The notes under the pieces are model-generated. The model was not told where the DNA came from, did not search any database, and saw nothing but the letters and a program-made list of their open reading frames with translations. DNA of 64,000 nucleotides from contig NC_050471.1 in NCBI RefSeq assembly GCF_013373865.1, forward strand, positions 3,118,501 through 3,182,500. Direction: 5' to 3'. The position numbers and the translations under genes are program-made. Source of the stretch: Monomorium pharaonis (Eukaryota; Arthropoda; Insecta; Hymenoptera; Formicidae). Of the stretch, positions 36,831 through 49,165 are shown one piece after another; position 1 is the first letter of the stretch, and the number at the start of each line of letters is the position of its first letter.

Positions 36831-39800
36831 ATGAATAACAAGTCATACATTTCAGAGAAGATGTTGGTCTGGATTCTCTTGTTGTTCCTGGCTCCTGGAA
36901 ATGGCCAGGAATGGCCACCGCCTCAGTTCACTCAGGAATCTACAGAATCCACCCCTAGGCTTCCATGGAATCGTTTTGAAGATTGGGATCAGAATGCAGG
37001 AGGTTTTGGATTCCGAAATCCTTCGAATCAAAATGAAAATGTTATAATTAGACAATCGTAAGTATTGCCATGTCAAATTGGACAAATGAAAAAGAGTTAC
37101 ATAAATCAGGACTGAATTTAATGTAATACAAATATTTGTTGCCTGTTTGCAGCACATACTTTGTGGTTGCGTCTCGCATGGTCCGACCAGGCCAGGTGTA
37201 CAGAGTCGCTGTAAACATTCTTCACAGCCCACTGCCCATAACGGTGCGTACATCCATTCAGCGAAATGGTGTGGAAATTGCGGCAGATCATCAGGAAGTG
37301 AAGGAGGGCATACCAGAGACTTTGATGATGCGCATGCCACCTACCTCCGTGGGTGGTGACTACAAGCTGCGTGTGGAAGGGATGTACAATCATCTGGAGG
37401 GTGGCCAGGCCTTCCTGAATGAAACCAAACTGATATTTTCACAACGATCCATGACTATTTTTATACAGTTGGACAAGCCCATGTACATGCAGGGCGAAAC
37501 AGTGCGATTCCGCACGATTCCGATCAATACGGAATTGAAGGCCTATGACAATCCCGTGGACGTGTATATGTTGGATCCGAATAGAAGAATCATGAGAAGG
37601 TGGTTGAGCAGACAGAGCAACCTGGGTACAGTGTCGCTGTCTTATCAGCTCTCCGATCAACCGGTCTTTGGAGAATGGATCGTACAAGTGATAGCGCAAA
37701 ATCAAGTAGAAGAGAAGACGTTCCTCGTAGAGGAGTATTATCAAACGCGTTTCGAGGTGAACGTCACAATGCCAGCGTTCTTCTTTGACAACGACCCCTA
37801 CATTTATGGTATTGTTCAGGCGAATTATACCTCAGGCGCGCCGGTGAAAGGTAATCTGACTTTGAAGGCTAGTTTCAAACCACTGGAGAGACCACACATT
37901 GCTTCTCAATTGCCAATCGAACCGGTCGAGAGATACTTCAATTTTAACGAGTACTATCCATCGTGGTTTAGGATACTGAGATGGGAAGAGCAAAGAATAC
38001 CAGTGTTGAGATTTTTTAACGGAACGTACCATTTCCGATACCCTATGCAGGAATTGCTAGGTTTTGTTCCGTCGGCTTCGGTCGAAGGAATGGAGGTCAC
38101 TGTGGTCGCAACAGTAGGCGAGAGATTTCTGGACGAGGTGATCGTTGGCTATTCCACGGCGAGAATCTTCAATTCCACCACGAAGGTCCGTTTCCTCGGC
38201 GGCAGTCCGCAGGTCTTCAAGCCAGGGATGCCGTTTACCTTGCAGCTGGTCGCGTCCTTCCACGACAATTCGCCGTTACGGCCCACGCAGCTCAGAGACG
38301 CCATGATGGAGATTCGCGCGGATGTCGAAATGCGAACCGGCGGACGTCGCAGCATCGACACCCTGTACCCGAGAGCGTCACCGGAACATGCAGACGTGTG
38401 GTCCGTGAAGATGGATCTGAGGAAACAGCTCGGATTGGAGCACGATGCCGATCGCGCCGATCAGATATTAAATGACGTCTCCTCTATGAGGGTCTTTGCG
38501 CACATCACCGACGGCGAAGGTTACAGGGCGCAGACCGAATTGCTCCTGCTCGCTCATGAGTCTCCAAATAATAAACACATTAAAATATCAACGTCTACCG
38601 AAAAACCTAAGGTCGGCCAATATATGGTGTTCCACGTGCAGACCAACTTTTACATCGACGCCTTTAACTACCTCATTATGTCAAAAGGCATAATACTTCT
38701 AGCTGGCGAGGATAACATGCAGCACAATGTAAAGACTTTCGCAATTCCTTTGAGCCCCGAGATGGCTCCCGTCGCGACGGCGGTGGTGTACTACGTGGGT
38801 CGCTATGGCGAAGTTGTCGCAGATTCACTGACCTTCCCAGTGAACGGTATCTCACGCAACAACTTTACTGTGTTCATCAACAACAAGAAGGCGAGGACTG
38901 GTGAGCGCGTTGAGGTGGCTATCTATGGCGAGCCCGGCGCCTACGTTGCCCTGTCGGGCATCGACCGCTCGTTCTACACCATGCAAGCGGGCAATGAACT
39001 GTCGTACGCGAATGTGATCACAAAAATGGCTCACTTCGACGAGGAAACTAATGGCACGAACACACATACCTGGCAGTATCACGACGGTGATCCGGACGAA
39101 TTGGTGTACTACCCGGCTTCCACCTTCGGCATCGACGTCAATCGCACGTTCGACTATATTGGCCTGATCGTCTTCACGGACGCCATGTTACACCGACGAC
39201 CCGAACTCTGCAATCGCACGCAGGGATATGGCGAGTGTTTGACCGGTCGTTGCTACAGACTGGAGAAGAAATGCGACGGCATATTTGATTGCGAGGACGG
39301 CACAGACGAGGCGCGATGCATCGAACGAAACGCGACTGATCTGGCGCAGTTCCGCAAATGGCGATTCAACCGGATCCAGAGACATTACGAGAATGTTTGG
39401 TTGTGGAAGGATATCAACATCGGTCCACATGGTCGACAGATCTTTAATATAGATGTTCCACGAAGACCGGTACACTGGATGGTCACCGTCTTTAGCATGT
39501 CGCCGAGCATCGGGTTCGGTATGTTGCCGAAGGCGCTGGAATACACCGGAGTTCTGCCGTTCTATATAAACGTGGAGATGCCGAGTCACAGCAGACAGGG
39601 CGAACAAATTGGTATTCGCGTGTCCGTCTTCAATTATATGCGCTACAATATCGAGGCGACGGTAATTCTGGCAGGCTCCAAAGATTATAAGTTTGTCCAC
39701 GTCGAAGACAACGGTATTGTGCAGTCGTACAAGCCGCGCACCTCCTTCGGCGAGCATCAATTCTTTATCTGGATCCCCGCTCAGGATGCCAGTATCGTTT

Positions 39801-42115
39801 ATTTGCCCATCGTACCGGTCAGACTCGGCGACATCAAGGTTCACGTCTACGCAACCACTCTAATCGGCAGGGATTCAGTAGTTCGCAACCTTCACGTCGA
39901 GGCTGACGGAGTGCCGCAGTATCGGCATCAATCGATTCTGCTAGATCTCAGTAATCGCGCTTACGTGTTCCAGTACATGCACGTGAATATCACTGAGACG
40001 CCGATCATACCGTATGACGAAAACCGTTACTACGTATTTGGGTCTAACAAAGCGACTATCAGCCTGGTTGGTGACGTGGTGGGGCCGATTTTCCCAACAA
40101 TGCCTGTAAACGCGACGAGTCTTATGAACATGCCGATGGACTGCGCCGAGCAGACCATGTTCAGTTTTGCCGCCAATATGTACACTACATTGTATATGCG
40201 CCTGATCAATCAGCGCAATCGCACGCAGGAGAAGGAGAGCTTCTACTACATGAATATCGGTTATCAGCGACAGCTGTCGTTCATGAATCCCGACGGGTCT
40301 TTCAGCTTTTTCCGCACCGATTGGAACCAATCGATGCCGAGTGTTTGGCTGACGGCGTTCTGCGCTCGGATCTTCCAGGAGGCCAGCTTCTACGAATGGG
40401 AGAATTATCTATACATCGATCCCGAAGTGATTGCTCAGGCAGTTTCTTGGATATTGAAGCATCAGACGCCAGAAGGCGCGTTCTACGAGGTGACCTGGCT
40501 GCCAGACCGAAAAATGAACAGCTCTTTGAATTACAGAAACGACATAATCGCCCATCGAAACATTAGTCTTACCGCTCATGTGCTCATCACACTAGAGAGC
40601 GTCAAGGATCTTACAGGCGGTCTAGGTTCTCAAGTGGCTCTCAGTGCGGCTAACGCTATCAAATGGTTAGAGAGGAATCTAAAGCTGTTAGAGGATCGCG
40701 GCAAGCCTTATGAAATAGCAATAGTGGCTTATGCACTTCTGGTGGCGAAAGCTTCGACTGCCGAACAAGCCTTTAACATCCTGGCGAGACATGCACGGAG
40801 AGAAGGCGGTTTAACGTATTGGGGTAGAGAACAAGTACCGCTTCCTCCGTACAAGATGGAAAATCAGAAGCCCTTCTTACTGCCGCGTTTACCTTATAAG
40901 TACGACTCGGAGAACATAGAAACAACTGCGTATGCACTACTCGTTCATGTCGCCCGGCAAGAAGTAATGATAGAGCCGATAGTGAAGTGGCTAAATGCAC
41001 AGAGATTGACGGATGGTGGATGGGCTTCCACTCAAGATACCGTTTGGGCGATGAAAGCGCTAATGGAATATACCGTGAGGTCGAGAATTAGAGATGTCAG
41101 TGCGCTCACGGTAACGGTAGAGGCTACCGCTTTACCGGGGAAGACTAAAATGTTAACGGTGAACGACAAAAATCTAGCGAGGCTTCAAACTATCGAGGTA
41201 TTTAACGTCTTGAGATATATTTTGCGCGAATTGTATTAAAATAATGCTTTAATATCATATTATTATTATTTTTCAGATCCCGGAAGCGTGGGGAACCGTA
41301 AAAGTGCAGGCGAAGGGCGCAGGCTACGCTATTCTGCAGATGCACGTGCAGTATAATGTGGATATAAAGAGATTCCAAACAGAGCCGCCGATGAAAGCCT
41401 TTGATCTAGTCACCAGAGCAAATTTCCACGGCAGAAATCAGTCTCATATCTCATATTTTTGCTGTCAAAGGTGAAATTGCATATAGTCAAATAATAATCT
41501 CACTATTATTTTATACATTCATAAAAATGCGTTACGTTTCTATATAGATGGACGAATCTCAACGAATCTGTCCGTTCCGGCATGGCTGTGCTGGATGTAG
41601 AAGTACCAACTGGCTACATAATTCAACAGCAAAATCTGGACAGGTACATCCTATCGAAGCAAGTGAGGAATCTCCAGAGAGCACGTTTCCAAGAAAAGAA
41701 AGTACTCTTTTATTTCGATTATCTGGACAGCGAAGAGACCTGCGTAAACTTCACGGTGGAACGTTGGTATCCGGTCGCAAATATGTCACGATACCTTTCC
41801 ATTCGCGTTTATGATTACTATTCGCCAGGTATTTATAAATATAGTACTAAATTTTACTTGCTTTATCACGTTTGTCACATATATTGATACATGTTTACTA
41901 TTTCTATTTCAGAACGCTTCAACGAATCTATATTCGATGCACTGCCTACGTACACATTAAATATATGCGAGGTTTGCGGCAGCTCCCAGTGCCCTTACTG
42001 CCCAATTTACAATGCTGCTATACTTTTAACTACACCAACAGGTTTCCTGCTTGTCGTGTCGCTCGTCGTCACGTTAACAAGGTATTTCCGAACGCAGCAG
42101 TTCGGCGACGGCTAG
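36831..42115 (+). CDS. Mcr: Macroglobulin complement-related protein (Mcr; TEP6/CD109-like)
   Basis: This is a large alpha-2-macroglobulin/complement superfamily protein. In Drosophila Mcr is a septate-junction component also implicated in uptake of pathogens. Exons are 36831-37057, 37153-41197, 41277-41470, 41548-41828 and 41913-42115, giving 1649 residues. The ATG lies just after the exon acceptor and opens a signal peptide (core MLVWILLLFLAPGNG). Macroglobulin domains follow (FIQLDKPMYMQGETVRFR, VFGEWIVQVIAQNQVEEKTF). An LDL-receptor class A domain at about residues 761-798 (KKCDGIFDCEDGTDEARC) marks it as Mcr rather than another TEP. The thioester-site region reads MPMDCAEQTMF, with Cys at 1073. 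The alpha-helical thioester domain and receptor-binding domain come next. A Cys-rich stretch (CEVCGSSQCPYC) precedes a C-terminal hydrophobic segment, GFLLVVSLVVTL, suggesting membrane anchorage. Many N-glycosylation sites are visible. Confidence 0.95.
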
Positions 42116-44340
42116 CATACATAATACAAAGGTGAAAGCATTCGATCCTTATTCATTTCTATTGCCATAATTTGCCTCTGCTAATGGAGCACAAATATGG
42201 AACAATATGACAAATCAAAACATTGTACATGTCCACGATTCTAATTTCTAAATTTAAAGAATTTTTTATATAATTTTACAAATACGAACATGATACGTGT
42301 GTGCAATGATCAATGTAGAATGATGAGTTTTCAGTGTAAATTTTTTTTCTAGTGAAGATAATCACTTTTAATAATTCTGATTGTTTTTATATACAATATT
42401 TCTGTTAAAAATTTTTGTTACACAATCTGTGTAGCACAAGATACATTTCATAATTATAAAGAAAATCTCATAACTTTCACATATTTACTTTCACATTTTC
42501 GCGATCATGTATAAACGATACTTTAGAAGATCATATTTTATCAAGAGTGACATAAAAACAATTAAAATTTTAGGCTCGAAGGTTTACAATTAGAAAGTTT
42601 ATAATTATAGAGAAAGTATATTATTATTTATACTTTTGAATTATGCAAAACGCACAAACTGATTATGTCATAAGATCGAATAATCGAAAGCAATTGTTTC
42701 TAAAAGTATTAACACAAATTTTCACATTTCATACATCAATATTTTTTGTATTATTTAACGAAATTATTGTTGTAAATATTAAAATCCGTCTTGTCTTTTT
42801 TAAATCTTGAAATGCAAGAATTTTATCTTTTACGTGTTAGGGCATCGTACTTTTGGAGGCAAAGTATTTGAAGTACAAATCAAGTGTAATATCGCAGCTA
42901 GCGATTTTTATCAGCTACGCTACTAACTATAAATTACCAAAAGATTTGCGGCAAAAGTGATTAAATGAATATACCGAAAAGAAAATAATTCCAGATTTTT
43001 TATAAGTTATTATAGTACTGTTCAGGATTTGTTTTCGATTTTGGGTTTAAATTTGAAATATGCCAATATGCCTATTGTTGTTCCTACTTTTCATTGCAAA
43101 CTGTTTTTTTATAATACGCGATAGTCTTAGGAACGAGATTAATGTAAGATCAAAGAATTTTTCAGGTCTGTCATTCATAATCTTTCATGTGAGATGATGC
43201 AGTAAACTGTTGACAGATTGGATATTATTAATTGTACATATTCTGTTTTGTTGTATTATAATTACAGTAAATTTATATATAAATACTAATTATATATCTA
43301 TACTTTAAATATTGTATAAAATTACTTTTACTACTACATATAATTAGGTATTTTTTATATTTTAATTATATGTATTAAGTATAATAGTATTTTATAATTA
43401 ATATTAATAACAAAATGACAATTTTTAACAGTGATTGTGATATATACATCAAAAATTGTTAACAATTTTAAAATAATCTCATTTCTGAAAGTGAGTATCA
43501 GGCATGTTACAAGGAAATAAATATGAAATGCAGGGAAGAGAAATTAACAGCAATAGGTATGAACATCGACTTCAATTTCAAATTCAAAAATATAAATCCT
43601 GGACAACGCTAATTTATTATAGCTAAAAATTGCTTGTTTTCCCAATATAGTTTACACAACTTGAAGTTTATTCCTTAATATTTCTTATTCCGTTTCGTGA
43701 ATTATATCATTCGCAGATCATGCCTTCGTAGTACACATTAATATTCCCAATTTTAGAGATAATCTTTTGTTTTATATTGTTTCAATCGTCGAATATGAAA
43801 AAAAAATCAAAGAGATATACAAAATGTTAATGTGATCGGCAAAATATGTAAATAGTAGAGTAGGACAGACAGGTGTATTCCAGCTCGATTCGCAAGATCG
43901 AGTAAATGACAATGATACCGTCCTGTTTATATATACATATTTGCGTGGATAAAGAGATTTTTATGCCGTCCTTTTGATAATTAGTGCCTCGAGAGTTATA
44001 CAATTATGTGTATAAATACGTATCTGTTTTCAGACGAACATCAAAGATATATTTTAATAACACACAATTGATATGTATATTACAAGATTTATATATATAT
44101 TAAAGTTTAGGTTTTAGCTAGTATAATTATAGTTACACGTCACACCGGTGCTTTAAGGGTCCACTTAGGACTTCATCTATCGCAAAATTTGCACAGTGAA
44201 TTTTTATTCATTTAGAAATTATTTATTACACACAACGTAATATACTTGGCACTAACAGCGAATCCTTAAAACGCATCTGTGTGCGCGTAACATTTCGAGA
44301 TACCGTCCATAAAAAAGTCTGCTGCATAATCAAGTGAAAA

Positions 44341-44397
<57 letters not shown>

Positions 44398-45204
44398 CAT
44401 AAAGTACTTCAATAATGATTCGTCCAAATCGTGAAAAATGTTTGCACGATATATCGCGCGATAAACGCTTTTTTTAGATATTATATACGGAATCAACATT
44501 TAACATACGTTGGACATATATATTTTTAAGTTTTATAACCTTTATACGAAGAAACAATAAAAAATATATATGTAGTATTAATGCATTATTAATTTAATTT
44601 TTCCTAATAAGTTTTTCCTTCTCAGTTAGTAATATTGTAATTAACTAGTCTCACTTAAGAAAGACATGGATGGATGGATGTTTGTCTTTGTAACGTAGTT
44701 AATAGATTCCGGGTTTGATCCCATATCCCACGTAAATGTAATTTGAAGAGTTAGAGATTTTTTTATAAGTTAAAGAAATTGTAACTCGTTTCGAGAACAA
44801 TGAAATTGAATTAGACTTGAAAAAAATTGCAGTCATATCAAAGAGTATAGGAAGAAGGAAGGCAGTCAAGTTCCATCGGCCTGTTTTTGAAGCAATCTTT
44901 AATATAGCAACATAGTCAGTCTTACAGTAATAAGCCAAAAATACAATCTATATATCAAGCTTGACGGGGAGCGGGCGAAGGTATCCTTTCCTTCTTTTGT
45001 GAGTGTCTTCGGTGAAGCTGTGGTCTGCGACCTAAGAGTCTCACAATTAGAAAAAGCGCGTCGCTTTCGCCCGGACCCCTCGACAAATTTTACAATTTTA
45101 CACAATCATAATCATGTATCACGTTCGCGAAATATTGTAGGTCCTGCTCTCTAACGATGCGGTTTCGCATAACTAATAAAGACGCACAACATTCTTAACT
45201 TCCT

Positions 45205-45238
<34 letters not shown>

Positions 45239-48200
45239 ATCGCGCCAAACGGAATAATCGTAGCCTTGAGACGAGAATGAAACCCTTCTTCCAACGGCTG
45301 AAAATTGTCACTGAAGCTTGGAAACTGATTCCCACCGCGTACTCACTTTATTGTGGCAACTGCGAATAATTTCTCTTCATCATTCCCAACAATGATTTAT
45401 AATGTATACACAATTGGCTTTAAAGATTCATTGTAGCATAAACGAGCGAATGATGAATTATATCACTTGATTCTTGCGACGATGGCACAAATCATGATTT
45501 TCTTAAAACTATTAAATGCATTTCGAAGCAGCAATTTGTACAGATTATCCAATGGTTTAAAAACTTCAAATTCACTCGGCTCGAATAAAATTTGCTATAA
45601 AAGTAGTTCAGTCGAACAATCTAAGTGTGAACGTGTATCACACAGAAATATGTGTGCGAGAGACACATTAAATATTTAATTTTATAAAAATCTAGAAATT
45701 CGGTTAGTAAAAACACTCCCGCAACGTAAAGTGAGTTTTTATGCTTGTAATTAAAATATTTATCAAAAATTACAATAATAACGTTTCGCAGTTATAAGAC
45801 GCGTTAAGAAGATATCAAAAGGAAGATAGCGCACATTTTTAAATCTGCTTTTAGATTCGCTTTAGGTAAATGTTTCCAGAGTATACGGTAATTAAATATG
45901 CTAATAATCAATATAAATCAACGTAATGAGCTCGGCCTTATTCGCGGCTTCTCGTCAAAGGCAATTAATCACGCAAAGTATATCTGAAATGTCTCGTCTC
46001 TTTCGTCGAGGGAGAATTAACTGAGAATAACACAAGGACTGTACTACTAGCTGTACAGAAAATATTAAATGCAATATATTTATGAGATCGTCTTTCAACT
46101 AAGAGAACGCAAAAACGTCTCTGAAAACACAATTTTTACGGCAGTTGTATGTAAGGTTTGGCTGTTTGATTAATGTTACTAATTCCTGAAAAATCTCGAC
46201 ATCACATTCCCTCGCGCTAATCGATCTAAAAATTCAAAACCCTCGCATTCAATCCCGACGTGTAACACCTCTGCACAGATCCCGAATTCTTATCCTGACG
46301 TTTCGGACCTAAGTAAAAAAGTAATCAGGACAGGAGAGGAAACGATCGATACAAATATATAGATATATTATAATATAATAGAGTTATTTGATGGAACATT
46401 TAAAGCCTTACAATAAAATATACAATATGATGTGTGGTGTCGTCGTATTTCCGTGTGTGAGCGTGTACTCGTGTGTACTCGTGTTCGCCTCATGTGGAAT
46501 TTATCATGTGTTATCATTACGTGTTTAAAAGATGTCTCAAAATATGCAGCCACATTTACCATTGTTTTTCGCAGTTTTTCCCATACTTTTTTTTGTCTTT
46601 TTCTTTTTCAGATTGATACGTTTTCTCGACGAGTAAGGATTAGTATTATGTACCTTTGGACCGAGAGATTCGATACGGCAGTTAATTCTTGGCGCTTATA
46701 CGCGCGCCCGTCCCGAGAGACGAGCTCGAGACTAGCGCGCGGGATATCGTCGACACATACCTTGCCCCTCGTCCGCGTAACTCTTTTTTCATCTCGCATA
46801 GTGATTTGTATAATATAGATATCGGTATACAGAGCTAGTATCAAATCCTAACGAAATCGGCTACATCAAAATTGTTCCAACGTTCCGGAGAGATATGCAC
46901 ACTTTGTTCTGCATCGGCCACCGCTCCTCCACCGAGCCGCGTTCCATCGAGGACACGCCCTCGAGATCTCTTTTTTTTTCTTTTTTCTTCCTTTCTTTCT
47001 TCCCTTCGTTCTATCTCCTCGAAACTCACGAGGATCCTCAATCTTTCGTTTATATTACTACGAAACCTCGTTCAACAGATCACCATTAGTAACGCATCCT
47101 TCACTGTTTACTCGCGCAGAACGGCCGACAATACATCGCATAATATATCGCGGCCGGTCGGAAAACTATAACTCGAAGATTCGAAAGTTGAGGAAAAATC
47201 CGCAATGCGGATTTTTACGTAACTTGTCGGAACTGCAGTCACGCATTCGGCGTCCAAGCGACACAACTGCATTCGTGCGAATATGCAATAATAAAAAAAT
47301 GAGGCCTTTGCGTACTTTAGACTGTCGTTCCTTCTCGTAGAAAAAAGAAAAGCGATATACTTCTAAAATGCTAATTCTTTAAATTACTCTTCATGTACAT
47401 ATGTTGATGCAACGTCATTAAAATGTTTATAAAATTTCATTTAAACGATAAAAAGACTCGGAGTCTTTAAAATACATTATCAATCCGTATATCTGAATAA
47501 AAACGATGAGACATGTGTATTGTACAAGCACATACGCTCAGTGTTTCTATCGTTGAAACCGATTAAAAAATTTCTCTCTTTCACGTAGAAATGATAATAC
47601 GCCAACATTTCGCCAAGATGATTCTCAAAGCACTTCCGTGCCGAGTAATGTCTCTCTCTATTAGGCTTTTACAATTTCAAGCCATAATTAATCAGTCTAA
47701 TTACATTTTCGCTTAATTAATTCATGTTATACATCAGTTAGTTCTTATATTCAGAATGGATACTAAATTCTGATCGTTATCCAAACGTTTTAGCGCATGA
47801 TAAAGATCAACGAATGCATTTATCCTTAAATAGTTTTTAGCATTGCGTCAGATTTCCAAAAAATTTAATTCGAAACATCTTGAAAGCATCTCGTTGATAT
47901 ATCGTTGCAAAGATCAGTATATATCAGTGATTTGAAGAAAGAGGTAGAACCCCGATTATAGAAAAATACCGATTGCAATAAGTTTTCAGGCAGTTACATT
48001 TAGACACTTTAGACAACTTTTTTTTGCTTTTCCATTTTTGCGTAAAAAGTCTACAATTAATTTTACATAAGTATAAAGTATGAAAGAGTATGAAAAAAAG
48101 AGTGTCTAAATTCCAGCGAAATGCCCCATAATATGTAATGCTAAATATTACTCTTGACTTTCATGACTATATCGTTAAAATTTAAAAGGATGTTTCATCG

Positions 48201-49165
48201 TGACAAAAGCATCACGATGAATAATAAGGTGGCGTAAAAACATCTTTAATACATAAAATTTACATACGAAAGTAATGCAGCCCCGCGTTTAGCTTTTCTC
48301 CACGGAAACTCTAGCGCAATATGTTATTTTATCCCATTAAATTACAAATAGAGGTAATATTATATTAATGTAAGAGATTGTTAGTATATATCATAATAGC
48401 AGCGATAGTATTCGATACAAATAGATAGAGTCAAGTAAATAGCTGTTGGACAACACAAAATTGTTAAACAGCTTATATTTCTTTGCATCGTTTTCATAAT
48501 TGTTTGATAAGTACGGAAAGATTGTTACCATTTCCTGAAATGACTACAATATTAATAATTAAAAAAAACCAAGCTGCCTAATAACTATCTGGTATCCAAC
48601 AGTTGTTTATTTAACTCCTCGCAAAATTAATCACTTGGTCGGTGTGAAAAAATAAACATAACGTTTTTATATTCTGTAAACTACTGTGGACCGCATCAAG
48701 ATTGTTATTTCTATTTGGTTGATTCTCTCGTTCTTATGCAATATGCTGATTGATTCTCCTTCCTATGTATCAACTTTTAATCTCGGCGCAAATGTGAGTA
48801 GAACAAATACATGCAGATGACAAAGGGACAGTTTTTTCAACATTAAAAGAAAATAGTGTATAGCTTACAGTGCAAGCGATCAATTATTCGCTATAAATTA
48901 AAACTTTGAATTCCATGTTCCACAGGTAACATCTCGACGAGAGAGATTATCTTTCCCCATTTAAGTCATACAATATAAATTACAGTTCTTTAATTATGGA
49001 TCATCTGCATGTAAATTCTAGGTGATACCATTCCTGGTTTGCTCAAATTGATCGTTCTCTTGGATAACAGCGATGGATTTCTCAGCAATAGTACTTTCCT
49101 GGAATTTCCTTGATGTTTAAGGGTATCGTTTCTTTGTTCTTATAGGATTAGTTACTACTGCTAAT
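42116..49165. other. AT-rich gap between convergent Mcr and VAT-1 3' ends
   Basis: No coding exon was recognised. The ends must hold the 3' UTRs of Mcr (plus) and VAT-1 (minus). AATAAA occurs on the plus strand at 43516-43521, and TTTATT (minus-strand AATAAA) near 48606, but several alternatives exist, so neither 3' end is fixed. The middle has an (AT)n microsatellite (44344-44393), a CT tract (near 45209-45232) and a more CpG-rich patch at about 46600-47160. Frames of up to 128 codons near 46.4-46.8 kb have no recognisable domain. Confidence 0.6.
44344..44393. repeat. (AT)n microsatellite
   Basis: About 24 AT units in the gap between Mcr and VAT-1. Confidence 0.95.
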
